From NCBI RefSeq assembly GCF_050633145.1, contig NZ_JBOEFY010000043.1, forward strand, positions 1 to 64,000: a stretch of DNA of 64,000 bases, in the 5' to 3' direction. Each line of letters begins with the position of its first letter. Within the stretch, counting starts at the first letter, position 1. This DNA comes from Kordia sp050633145. GTDB taxonomy: Bacteria; Bacteroidota; Bacteroidia; Flavobacteriales; Flavobacteriaceae. Of the stretch, positions 36,601-46,000 are shown in pieces. Below the pieces are notes generated by a model. The model was not told the origin of the DNA and did not search any database. It was given only the letters and a program-made list of their open reading frames with translations. The position numbers were made by a program, and so were the translations under genes.

Positions 36601-37626
36601 ATTGTCTGTAGCATCTGAACTAAAAAGATATACATATTCTGGATTTGCAGGCGTCACATCAATCACCATTCGGAATGTATTTGTTGGTACACCATTGGTT
36701 ATTTGTGTAAAGTTCGTGCCTCCATCTGTTGAGCGGTAGAATGCAGTTGTACTTACACAGTATATAGTACTAGCATCTCCTGGTTTTATGCGTAAATCGC
36801 GAATGTTTACACCTGCTAAACTTTGCGACCAAGTTACACCAGCATCTGAAGAAGTATAGACTCCTATATCTGTAGCTGCCACCAATGTATTTGAATTGGC
36901 AGGATCAATGAACAGTTCGTGCATTTTTTTCATGTTACCAATAGTATTCACATTCAGTCCTGTGGTACTCCAAGTAATTCCTCCATCTAATGATTTTAAG
37001 ACTCCTAAGGTTGGTGTAATGTCTAAATCGTCATCTCCTGTAGCAATGTAAACTATGTTTGAGTTGTTATGGTCTACAGCAATGGCAGAGACTCCTAATC
37101 GAGGTAAGTTGTCTGTCATTGGCGTCCAGTTTGCACCAGCATCCATTGTTTTCCATAAACCTCCGTTTGGCGCACCTACATACCAAATACTGGCATTGTT
37201 AGGATCGACTGTAATTGCATTGAGTCGTCCTTGTCCAGAAGGTTGTGCATTTGCCTGTATGTGGTTGTACGGACCTAATGGTTGCCAGTTACTTAGGTCA
37301 CCATTATTTTGAGCTCGTGCAAATTGGTTTTTTACCTCCCAAGCATCCCATATTTCTCTAGCTGTTGGTAAAGAACCATCTTTTTTTACACGGCGTTTCC
37401 AAACTTGCTCCCAACGTTTGAAAGGTTTATATCCGCTTCCTTTTTCATCTTTATCATGCGTTTGCCAATAGGTGTTGAAAGCTTGCTGTACTTCCTGAAA
37501 AGTTGGTTTTTTTCCAGTTCGTTTTTGTTTGCTATTCAACTCTTGCATCCAAGGAGCATTTTGATTGTGTTGCGCAACTAAAAACATACTTGATAGTAGG
37601 CATATTAGTATTGTAATTTTTTTCAT
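33682..37626 (-). CDS. BNR/VPS10-type beta-propeller surface protein with dockerin-like module
   Basis: 1314 residues; signal peptide MKKITILICLLSSMFLVAQ. Residues about 115-760 are tandem BNR/Asp-box repeats typical of sortilin/VPS10-like propellers (GGLWKTMDAGANWTPM, GVLKSLDGGITWSTT, GVYTSSDAGVTWSQ, GVFKTTDGGLTWTD). A CARDB-like segment (NDVSVRAITNPTNAIVNCG) comes next. A MAM/jelly-roll-like region (FNMINSFENPEDELI..., VQYSLNGGQTWENLG) follows. It ends in the shared module with NVNEDALVQYSGTNPDAPS and HDVNMDGKTQYSGTTPDTPF. The gene is 51 bases downstream of the ELWxxDGT gene and probably shares its transcript. Binding or sialidase-like roles are possible; no catalytic residues can be assigned. 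Confidence 0.83.
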   Translation of the reverse strand: MKKITILICLLSSMFLVAQHNQNAPWMQELNSKQKRTGKKPTFQEVQQAFNTYWQTHDKDEKGSGYKPFKRWEQVWKRRVKKDGSLPTAREIWDAWEVKNQFARAQNNGDLSNWQPLGPYNHIQANAQPSGQGRLNAITVDPNNASIWYVGAPNGGLWKTMDAGANWTPMTDNLPRLGVSAIAVDHNNSNIVYIATGDDDLDITPTLGVLKSLDGGITWSTTGLNVNTIGNMKKMHELFIDPANSNTLVAATDIGVYTSSDAGVTWSQSLAGVNIRDLRIKPGDASTIYCVSTTAFYRSTDGGTNFTQITNGVPTNTFRMVIDVTPANPEYVYLFSSDATDNRDHGIYRSTNSGQSFTTRDTGGYTLIGNSQVWYNMAIGVSDTNANELYIGVMDVWKSTNGGQVWDKLNRWDQLTEAYTHADMHSIRVVAGKVYVASDGGIYTSEDSGTNFTAHHQGLQIGEFFNVAVAQGNANNITGGLQDNGGHGLDVNGDWRAFHPGDGVNALITPTDDNTYYGLTQDGGTLYVSNRADGWFTRVFKPSNSGVGVWVAPLSADSNGDVYAAWSNLFKLNRTTYEWELVGDLQGYTDIMEIAPSNPNIIVSSGHQNLRVSSDGGQTLDFNTNVVGNAIAGIAIHKDDPNQMWITTDGDYANKGVFKTTDGGLTWTDITGNFPVATEYPEDIVHQGDHPLNPIYVSTDLGIYRLDDSSPDWEPFMTNLPNTKIEDLEINLDDQSITAATYGRGLWRSSIPIQLLQNDVSVRAITNPTNAIVNCGDISPQIQVRSNGIDDITEINITYGITGGTTYNYTWTGMLQSNEETTISLPAISVGSGTFTLDVNATITNDGNAANNVRSQNFSVNASGDFNMINSFENPEDELIIENGVWQRGVPSGGTLNSVASGTQAYATNLSGDYPTDVNAYLVSNCYDFTQIIDPVLKFQMAYMLEENWDWANVQYSLNGGQTWENLGTVNSQPNWYNSNRLDQVDCPGCPGAQWTGANTTMTEYAYNFTENALIGETDLTNEDNVVFRMRLVSDGVITEEGIVLDDFVVEGKDPIEVAATVLLQGAALNPNTGEENLMRDDLRVNNIIPVQSPYTDGLTCRTEVFDVTGADAIVDWVWIELRDATTNTTIIASQSALLQRDGDVVNTDGISTISFVVPEGNYHIAIKHRNHLGIMTNTSVVFLEGTPTVIDFTNQASQNVFGSNAQTTFGMPAGKIAMWTGNVNEDALVQYSGTNPDAPSILSIVLNDPGNFLNFPTYIMNGYAAHDVNMDGKTQYSGTTPDTPFILQNVLAHPGNFLNFSTYQIVAQLPENL

Positions 37627-37677
37627 ATGATAGGATTTGAGGTTAGTAAGCCGTTTAATTATGATAGATTGTTGTTT

Positions 37678-40491
37678 TTATTGTTTGACAAAACGTTTCG
37701 CTACACTAGTATTTTTACCTACTATTTTGACGATATACATTCCATTAGACAAACTTGACACATCTATTTTTTCTCCCTGATATTCAGCTACATGCAATAT
37801 TCTCTGTCCGTTTAAATTATAAATAGATATGTTATGTTTTGATTCTGAAATATTTGCTATTTGAAAAGAACTCGTAGTTGGATTTGGGTATAGGATGATA
37901 TTTGTAGCATCATTATTTGTGCTGAATTCTGGAGTACTTAGCGTATTTCCGAGTAACATCCAGAGTTCTTTTCCATGTGTATTGTCATCAGCTGTAAAGT
38001 AGAGAGTATCTTCCCAAATCAACATGTTTTGAATGTTGGAAGATTGATTGTATCCAGGTTTAATGTCATACACCATCGTAAGATCAGTTCCATCATAACG
38101 CCACAATTCGTCTCCATGCGTTAAATCGGTAGCTTTCATGTATAAGTTATTGCCTAATACAATATAGGATGATGAGTTTGATGAATTGGAACCTGCGCGA
38201 ATATCTTTGATCATTGTTGGAGGGTTTACACCATCATATCTCCATGGTTCATTACCATTTACACCATCATTAGCTCTAAAGATTAATTCATTTTGAAAAA
38301 CTGTCAATCTTCCAGGACCAGAACCTTCTACACCTGGTTGAATATCGTATTCAAGAGTTGGAGGATTCACTCCATCATAACTCCATAATTCAGTATCATA
38401 ATTAACTCCGCTAGCGGAGAAAAATAGCTTATTATTAAAGAGCGTTAAATTTGATGGATACGATGAATTTGCACCAGTATTTATATCGTGCACTAAACTA
38501 AGTGTTGTTCCGTTATATTTCCATAATTCAGTACCATGAGCACCATCTTGAGCAGCAAAATATAAGTTGTTATCATACTCAAGCATTGTATAAATGTAGT
38601 TGGATAAAGTGCCTGGATTTAGGTCTGAAATCATTGTTGGCAGATTTACACCATCGTATCTCCATAGTTCTGCTCCATGAATTCCATCATTTGCTATAAA
38701 TACCAATTCATTATTAAAAACAACCATATTTAAAGGTGATGAACCGTAACTTGTATTGATATCTGCTACTAAAGAAGCAGTTGTGCCATCGTATTCCCAT
38801 AGTTCTGGGCCATGAATTCCATCGTTTGCAATAATCATGAGTTTGTTGTTGAATGCTATCATTCCATCAATGTTGGAACCATTCCCTGGAATCGTATTAA
38901 TATTTTGCGCTAGAGTAGGTTGTAACATTGCATCGAGTTTCCATAATTCAGCACCTTCATTTTCTGTTCTTGCTGAGAAATATAATTCACCGTTATATTC
39001 AGTAAAATATCTTGGACTACTGTTATTACTACCTACATAGATATCCATTAACATTGAGGCATTTGTTCCATCAAACGACCACAGTTCTTCACCATGAATA
39101 CCATCATCTGCTTTAAAAATTAGATGATCATTAAATACAGCCAAATTAGCTACAGAAGAACCGTTTGTATTTGCATTGATATCGGCAATTTGAGAAGTTT
39201 GAGTTCCATTGTATACATACAATTCTTCTCCTTGAACTCCATTATTTGCAGCAAAATATAAATGTCCATTCCACGTATATAAATTTCGAGGGCTTCCATA
39301 GCCATTTATGCGAATGTCTTCAATCATAGAAAAACTAGTCCCGTCATGAACCCATAATTCAGAAGCGTGTATTCCGTCGTTTGCAGCAAAATATAAGGCG
39401 TCATTATGCACATAGAAATCTGAAGGATATGCAGGATTTGCATCTGATCGAATGTCTTGTAAAGTTACGTTTACACCATCGTACATATATAATTCATCAG
39501 ACCATATAAAAAATAGATTCGAACCTAATGCGACCAAATTATTTACATAAGAACCTGCATTCCCAGGATTGACATCTATAGTTGTAAATGAAGTTCCGTT
39601 ATACTGAATGATTTCATAACCATTTACACCATCATCAGCAGTAAAATATAAATGTGTATTTGTTGCAACTAATCCACTTGGAAATGAACCTGTTGTTCCT
39701 GTAAGAATATCTTGAACTAAGGTTGTTGAAGTGCCATCATATTTCCATAATTCAAAATCGTTAGCATTTCCAGCTGCTCTAAAGTATAGTTCGTTTTGAA
39801 ATACCGTAAATTGACTTGGTCCACTATTACTCCCAACATTAATATCGCTTACTAGTGAAACTGTTGTTCCATCAAATTTTAATAGCTCGTTTCCAAACGA
39901 AGGATGATTTCCGCTAAAAAGAATTTCATTATTGTATACTGTTACTTCTTGGGGAAATGTTGAATATGAACCTGTATAAAAATCGTGTATTACAGGTGGA
40001 TTGATTCCATCATATGCCCAAATTTCAGTTCCATGTACCCCATCATCAGCCGCAAAACATAATACACCATTTAAGTCTACTAAATCTCTAATATTAGGAT
40101 CATCGTATGACGTATTGATGTCTGCAACCATCGTCGTAGACGTACCGTCGTGTTTCCAGAGTTCATTTCCGTGAACACCATCGTTTGCTATAAAGTATAA
40201 AATACCATTTACGACAATTAAATCTTTAGGATTAGATCCATTCGTTCCGTTCCTAATATCCATAACCATTTGTGGCGGATTGGTTTCATCATATTTCCAA
40301 AGTTCACTTCCATAAATTCCATCAGAAGCACTAAAGTATAACTCGCCATTGTATTCAATAAATTCCTTTGGACTAGCTCCGTTTGTAATTGTATTGATGT
40401 CTTGCACCATCATTGGTTCTTGTGCATAACTAAGAGAAGTTAATGCTAGCATCCATAAAACACATATTATTATTTTGTGAGTGTAGGTCAT
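37678..40491 (-). CDS. ELWxxDGT repeat protein with T9SS sorting tail
   Basis: 937 residues: signal peptide (ending LSYAQ), about 18 repeats of roughly 48 residues centred on ELWKYDGT variants (ELWKHDGTS, EIWAYDGIN, ELLKFDGTT, ELYVYNGTQ, ELWRYDGVN, ELWMLLGN), then a T9SS type A tail from about residue 855 (NIILYPNPTTSSFQIANISE to SVAKRFVKQ). Each repeat also carries DIN-x-G-x-x-(S/G) and LYF-x-A-x-D-G-x-(H/N)G. The family is common in Bacteroidota and is expected to fold as propellers or solenoids, but its role is not established. It starts nine bases after the stop of the 40501 fibre gene, indicating co-transcription. Confidence 0.88.
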   Translation of the reverse strand: MTYTHKIIICVLWMLALTSLSYAQEPMMVQDINTITNGASPKEFIEYNGELYFSASDGIYGSELWKYDETNPPQMVMDIRNGTNGSNPKDLIVVNGILYFIANDGVHGNELWKHDGTSTTMVADINTSYDDPNIRDLVDLNGVLCFAADDGVHGTEIWAYDGINPPVIHDFYTGSYSTFPQEVTVYNNEILFSGNHPSFGNELLKFDGTTVSLVSDINVGSNSGPSQFTVFQNELYFRAAGNANDFELWKYDGTSTTLVQDILTGTTGSFPSGLVATNTHLYFTADDGVNGYEIIQYNGTSFTTIDVNPGNAGSYVNNLVALGSNLFFIWSDELYMYDGVNVTLQDIRSDANPAYPSDFYVHNDALYFAANDGIHASELWVHDGTSFSMIEDIRINGYGSPRNLYTWNGHLYFAANNGVQGEELYVYNGTQTSQIADINANTNGSSVANLAVFNDHLIFKADDGIHGEELWSFDGTNASMLMDIYVGSNNSSPRYFTEYNGELYFSARTENEGAELWKLDAMLQPTLAQNINTIPGNGSNIDGMIAFNNKLMIIANDGIHGPELWEYDGTTASLVADINTSYGSSPLNMVVFNNELVFIANDGIHGAELWRYDGVNLPTMISDLNPGTLSNYIYTMLEYDNNLYFAAQDGAHGTELWKYNGTTLSLVHDINTGANSSYPSNLTLFNNKLFFSASGVNYDTELWSYDGVNPPTLEYDIQPGVEGSGPGRLTVFQNELIFRANDGVNGNEPWRYDGVNPPTMIKDIRAGSNSSNSSSYIVLGNNLYMKATDLTHGDELWRYDGTDLTMVYDIKPGYNQSSNIQNMLIWEDTLYFTADDNTHGKELWMLLGNTLSTPEFSTNNDATNIILYPNPTTSSFQIANISESKHNISIYNLNGQRILHVAEYQGEKIDVSSLSNGMYIVKIVGKNTSVAKRFVKQ

Positions 40492-40500
40492 TTTTATCGT

Positions 40501-42984
40501 TTAAAATCTGCTTATTAAATATCCGTTAAAACCACTTTCATCATTTATATTCCAAGATGTATCAGAACTAGAGTAAATGACTACTGAAACCGTATCATTC
40601 GCATTCAATTTCATGACTCCACCAACATTTAGTGTTTGGTAATTAATAGCTTCTGCGGCTTCTTCTACTTCAGCAATTGCATGCAATCCACTTTGAAGAC
40701 TAATTGCACCATTAACTCCTAATAATAATCGTACGTAACCAGAATCAATAGCATCATATCTTACTTGAGCTGTGAAATAGTAAAAGCCATTTACAGGTGC
40801 TGTAAAAACTCCTGTTGTTTCGTTGAAATGGTTTCCGTTATCAAATAAATTTCTAGGTAAAGCAGCATCTGCAGTTCTCCATCCAGAGAGTTGTACATAG
40901 CCTCCTGCTCCAGAAAGCACTTTGGTTCCATTTAAATCTGCTGCAAATGCTGGCAAATTGTTTACGGTCAGTGCATTTGTAGTTACGCTCGTAGCTTGCA
41001 CATCTGATGTCCAAGAAGGCGTTGTTCCATTTGTTGATAATATTTTGCCTGCTTGTCCAGATTGTACTGGCAATTCTATTTCATTCGTTGGATCACTATC
41101 TGCATCGTTTACAGCATCAGTTACCCAAGCATAATTTCCTGAACCATCTGTTTTTAATAGTTGTCCGTCAGTTCCACCACTAGGAAGCATAACTCCAGCT
41201 GCAACAGCTGCCCAAGACACATTTCCGGAACCATCTGTAGTTAAGACTTGATTTGCAGTTCCATCTTGCGCAGGCAACGTGTAAGATGCTCCTACTCCTG
41301 TATTATCTCCATCAATAGTTAATTGACCATTTAAAGTTGTATGACCATTTTTAGTCATTACTAAGGCGTTACTTCTAGTAATATCAGAACTACCGTTACC
41401 TATGACAAATAAAGGATCTGTTGCTACATACGTGTTATGACTAGTAGACGCAAAACCTTCGCTAAACATTCCTATAGTTTGCTGTGCAAAACTTGTTGCT
41501 TGCGAACCAACTCCCAATCCTACAGCATACGTTCCAGATACACTATTATTTGTACCTAATGCTATAGATGAAGGTCTTGATGCTAGGTTGTTATGTCCTG
41601 CCGCAAAAGCATTTTCTCCATTTGCGACATTGTAACTACCTACTGCCATCGCTCCTGTATTACTAGCAATAGAACCTCGACCGAAAGCTACAGAGTAATC
41701 TCCTACTGTATTTGTATCCCATCCGCCTCCATAACCATCACTTTGTGTAGCAGTTCCGGCTCTAAAAGCACCTTTACTTTTATCAAAAAATAATCTTGAT
41801 TCATCGCCAGAATTATCTATTCCATCATCATTTAATCGTATACTTCCAAATACAAAGTCGTCTGTAGTTACAGTTCCGTTTGCATTACTGGTTACATTTG
41901 CTGTAGTAGAAAAAGTATTCACTGGTACAGTTGGAGCATTTACCCAAGAAGTAGTACCCGATCCATCTGTTGCTAGTATTTGATTTGCAACTCCATCTTG
42001 CGCTGGTAATGTATAGGATGTTCCTGTTCCTTGATTGTCTCCATCAATAGTTAGTTGACCATTTAGGGTTGTATTTCCATTTTTTAGCATCACTAACGCA
42101 TCACTTCTGGTCATTTCATCAAATCCATTTCCTATAACAAATAAACGATCTGTCGGAACTTTTATTAATGCATTTCCTGCTTCTGCAGTATTTAAATATC
42201 CAATTGTAACTTGGCTTCTAGCTTCTGCAGTTAAAAATTCTCCTGTAGAGAAAGTAGCAATTCCTGTAATGTTATTATTAGCTCCAAAAGTTGCAGAGGT
42301 TGGTCCAGAAACCGTGTTTTGGGTTCCCATAGCAAAAGATTGAAAGCCACTTACTGTATTTTTAGTTCCAAAAGCAATGGATCTAAGTCCAACGTTGGAG
42401 TCGTCCCATTCAGTACCTTCTGCAAACCCAGCTCTAAGCGCTCCTTTACTTTTATCAAAGAACATTCTTGTATTATCATCTGTCGTATTTATGTCATCAG
42501 CTAATTGTGTACTACCAAATACAAAATCGTCTGTAGCAATTGTCCCAGGCCTATTGCTAGTAACATTAGCTGTTGTTGAGAGTGCTTTATCTGCACTTGT
42601 TGTTGCATGATTTGCATACGGTACACTCATTAATTGTGAGCTTCCAATGACAACATAGGTTGATCCGCCAGTAATATCAACAGCAGTTTCTAACCAATAG
42701 TTTTGTGCACTCCAGTTTATAGAGTTAAAAGAATCTGTAGTTGTTCCTGATCCAATAGTAAGACTAATGATACCATGTGCATTACTCGTAGTTGTATGTG
42801 TTTCTGTATAGATGATACTTCCCGTAGCACTTCCTTGCAGTAATTTAATTTGAATTCCAATAGATTGATTGCTTACCAAAGCTCCTGCATTGTCTCTAAT
42901 TGCCGCTTGATAATTAAAATTTTGAGCATGTGAAATACTAAAAACACCTACCATAAAACATAGTAGTAACGTAATTTTTTTCAT
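40501..42984 (-). CDS. YadA-head-like fibre protein with C1q-like tip
   Basis: 827 residues. The N-terminal module after the signal (NFNYQAAIRDNAGALVSNQS to MSVPYANHA, residues about 20-125) is the same as in the two larger paralogues. Two head regions follow with YadA-like 14-residue periodicity (VGLRSIAFGTKNTVSGFQSF, AMGTQNTVSGPTSA). Each closes with a TDRLFVIGNG...DALVMLKNGNTTLNG-QLTIDGDN block. The last 140 residues resemble a C1q/TNF-like trimeric domain (FNETTGVFTAPVNGFYYFTA, SSSDTSWNINDESGFNGYL). A trimeric stalk-and-tip adhesin is likely. No T9SS tail, lipobox or YadA anchor is visible, so attachment is unclear. Confidence 0.82.
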   Translation of the reverse strand: MKKITLLLCFMVGVFSISHAQNFNYQAAIRDNAGALVSNQSIGIQIKLLQGSATGSIIYTETHTTTSNAHGIISLTIGSGTTTDSFNSINWSAQNYWLETAVDITGGSTYVVIGSSQLMSVPYANHATTSADKALSTTANVTSNRPGTIATDDFVFGSTQLADDINTTDDNTRMFFDKSKGALRAGFAEGTEWDDSNVGLRSIAFGTKNTVSGFQSFAMGTQNTVSGPTSATFGANNNITGIATFSTGEFLTAEARSQVTIGYLNTAEAGNALIKVPTDRLFVIGNGFDEMTRSDALVMLKNGNTTLNGQLTIDGDNQGTGTSYTLPAQDGVANQILATDGSGTTSWVNAPTVPVNTFSTTANVTSNANGTVTTDDFVFGSIRLNDDGIDNSGDESRLFFDKSKGAFRAGTATQSDGYGGGWDTNTVGDYSVAFGRGSIASNTGAMAVGSYNVANGENAFAAGHNNLASRPSSIALGTNNSVSGTYAVGLGVGSQATSFAQQTIGMFSEGFASTSHNTYVATDPLFVIGNGSSDITRSNALVMTKNGHTTLNGQLTIDGDNTGVGASYTLPAQDGTANQVLTTDGSGNVSWAAVAAGVMLPSGGTDGQLLKTDGSGNYAWVTDAVNDADSDPTNEIELPVQSGQAGKILSTNGTTPSWTSDVQATSVTTNALTVNNLPAFAADLNGTKVLSGAGGYVQLSGWRTADAALPRNLFDNGNHFNETTGVFTAPVNGFYYFTAQVRYDAIDSGYVRLLLGVNGAISLQSGLHAIAEVEEAAEAINYQTLNVGGVMKLNANDTVSVVIYSSSDTSWNINDESGFNGYLISRF

Positions 42985-43032
42985 TTGATTTGAGGGTCGT
43001 TTTATATAATTTTTGCTGTTTTATTTCTATAA

Positions 43033-43068
43033 AACTCCCTGCCTGAGGACTATCAAATACAGGGAGTT
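43033..43068 (-). terminator. Long-loop hairpin after the 43089 gene
   Basis: AACTCCCTG (43033-43041) pairs perfectly with CAGGGAGTT (43060-43068). The loop is 18 bases, and TTTTATAG follows on the minus strand. It probably terminates the 43089 transcript; no separate promoter is recognised for the next gene. Confidence 0.6.
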
Positions 43069-43088
43069 TGTCATTATTTGTGAATTAA

Positions 43089-46000
43089 TTAAAGTTTATT
43101 TACTAAATATCCGTTAAAGCCAGATTCTACTTGAAGTGTAAAGCTTGTATCTCCTGTAGATTCTACAAATACAGATACATAATCTCCTGCACTCAATTTT
43201 AAAATTCCGCTTACATGTTGTGTATCCCAACTAGCAGTTCCTGCATCCGCATTTCTTATTGAGTGTAAACCGTTTCTAAATCCTTGCTTGTTACCATTTT
43301 TTACAATCATTAATCGAGAATATACGGAACCAGAAGCACCATTAATTGCATCGATTCGTACTTGTGCAGAAAAGAAATACAATCCATCTACTGGAGCTGT
43401 AAAGCGTCCATTTGTAAGATTTAAATGACTTCCATCATTAAAGAGATCTGTATTTACGGAACTATTCCAATTGCCTACTTCTTTTTCTCCTGCACTAGTA
43501 TAAGCTGTAGCATTAGACGTTACATTGAACGCTGGTAAACTTGGTATTTTTATGCTAGTAGCTTCTACGGTATTTGTCCAACTAGGATTTGTGCCATCAG
43601 TAGTTAAGAATTTCCCTGATTCTCCAGATTGCGTAGGCAATTCGATTTCATTTGTCGGATCATTATCTGCATCGTCTACAGCATCAGTTACCCAAGCATA
43701 ATTTCCTGAACCATCTGTTTTTAATAATTGTCCGTCAGTTCCTCCGCTAGGAAGCATAGCTCCCGTAGCAACCGCTGCCCAAGCAACATTTCCTGAACCA
43801 TCGGTAGTTAATACTTGATTTACAGTACCATCTTGTCCTGGTAATGTGTATCCAGTTCCAGCACCTTGATTGTCTGCATCTATTGTTAGTTGACCATTTA
43901 AAGTCGTGTTCCCATTCTTCAACATTACTAAAGCGTCGCTTCTGCCAGAAGGACTAGTACCATTACCAATAACAAATAAACGATCGGTTAGGACATCAGA
44001 ATCTGGTTGGCCACCAGAAGCTATATTATAATAACCAAAAACTTGTTCTGATAAGCCATCTACTATTAAGTTTCTTCCTGAAGCAAAAGCATTTTGACCA
44101 GATACTATATTTCCTGACCCTAATGCACTACCAGAATTAGTAACAGTATTCCCAAAACCTGCAACAAATGAATAATTTCCACTGGCAACATTATCTTCTC
44201 CAAAAGCAACAGAACCTCTTCCTACATTAGCGGTATCAAAATCATCCAGAAAAGCTTTTCCTGCTCTAAATGCCCATTTACTTTTGTCAAAAAACATTCT
44301 TGAATCATCATCTGTACTACCAGTAACATCATCTAATTGCGTACTACCAAATACAAAATCATCTGCTGTTGTATCACCATTTGAATTACTTGTTACATTT
44401 GCTGTTGTAGAAAACGCACTTGTTCCTGTAGCATCATTTACCCAAGTATATACGCCGTTTCCATCTGTACTTAATATTTGTCCGTTAGTTCCTCCTGCAG
44501 GCAATGTTGCTCCTCCTGAAGCATCTGCCCAAGCAACATTTCCTGAACCATCTGTGGTCATTACTTGGTTAGCGTTACCATCTTGTGCAGGTAATGTATA
44601 TCCAGGTTCCATTTCCTGATTATCACCATCAATAGTTAATGTACCATTTATAGTTGTGTTTCCATTTTTTAATATCACTAATGCGTCAGAGCTATTTATT
44701 CCTTCAAAATCAGAAGTTCCATTACCTACCACTAATAAACGATCGGTTGGTACATGCGCATTTGCATTACCAGCCACAGCTGTATTGAATTGTCCAAGTG
44801 TGGTTTGACCTCTAGATTCCGCAGTAATGGCATATCCTAAAGCAATTGATTCTGTTCCTGAAGCGTTCGTGTTTCTACCTAATGCTACAGAATAATTACC
44901 TGAAGCTATATTGTTATCTCCCATCGTCATACTATAAAATCCTGATGAAACATTTCGTTGTCCTCCTAGCGTAGAAGCGTACCAACCAGAAGCTACATTT
45001 CGTTGTCCAAATCCAACCGTAAAAGGTCCTACATTAGCATCATCAAAACCGCCAAAACCGTCTACTTCGTTTCCTGCTCTGAATGCGCCTTTGCTTTTAT
45101 CAAAGAACATTCTAGAGTTATCATCAGCTCCTGTAAGATTGTCTAATTGCGAACTACCAAAAACGAAATCATCCGTAGCGATAGTTCCATTTGTATTACT
45201 CGTTACATTACTTGTTGTTGTGAAAGATGCTGCTGCTGTTTGGTTTACCCAAGCATATACTCCTGATCCGTCTGTGCTTAAGATTTGTCCTGTAGTTCCA
45301 CCAGTAGGCAATTCATTTGGAACATCTTGCCAAGCGACAGCAGTTCCGTCTGTTGTTAAGAATTTACCAGATTCATTTGTTTGAACAGGTAATTCAATTT
45401 CGTTTGTTGGATCGGCATCTAAATCATCATTCGTTACCCATGATAATGCTCCTGAACCATCAGTAGAAAGTACATATCCATTAGTTCCTCCATTTGGAAT
45501 GGCAGAAGCTGCTGGCGTTACCCAGGCAACATTTCCAGATCCATCTGTTTGCATGATTTGATTGGCTGTTCCGTCTTGTGCTGGAAGTGTAAAAGAAGTT
45601 CCTGATCCTGCATTATCTCCATCAATAGTTAATGTACCATTTAAGGTTGTATTACCATTTTTAAGCATGACTAAGGCATCGCTATTTAATGCTAAGTTGA
45701 TGTCTTCTTGCCCATTACCAATTACAAATAAGCGATCGGTTGGCACCCATGTGTCGATTGAACCAGAAACAAAGTTACTATATTGACCTAGTTGAATTTC
45801 TGCCATCGAGTTTGCGTTTAATTGTCGCCCAATTGCTGTAGAATTTATACCATATGCACGTGCATTTAATCCAAAACCTCTTGCATAATCTGCAAAACCT
45901 CCTGCATTTAATCCGAAGGCAAAAGCCTCATTCCCAGTTGCATTGGCATTACGTCCCATAGAAAAAGAGTTTCGTCCGCTAGCAACTCCTCCTTCGCCAA

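Noticed and set aside
25020..37600. True cellulosome-type dockerins
   Set aside because: Loops resemble dockerin calcium motifs, but no cohesin domain is seen in the window and the module is much longer than a dockerin, so only dockerin-like is claimed.
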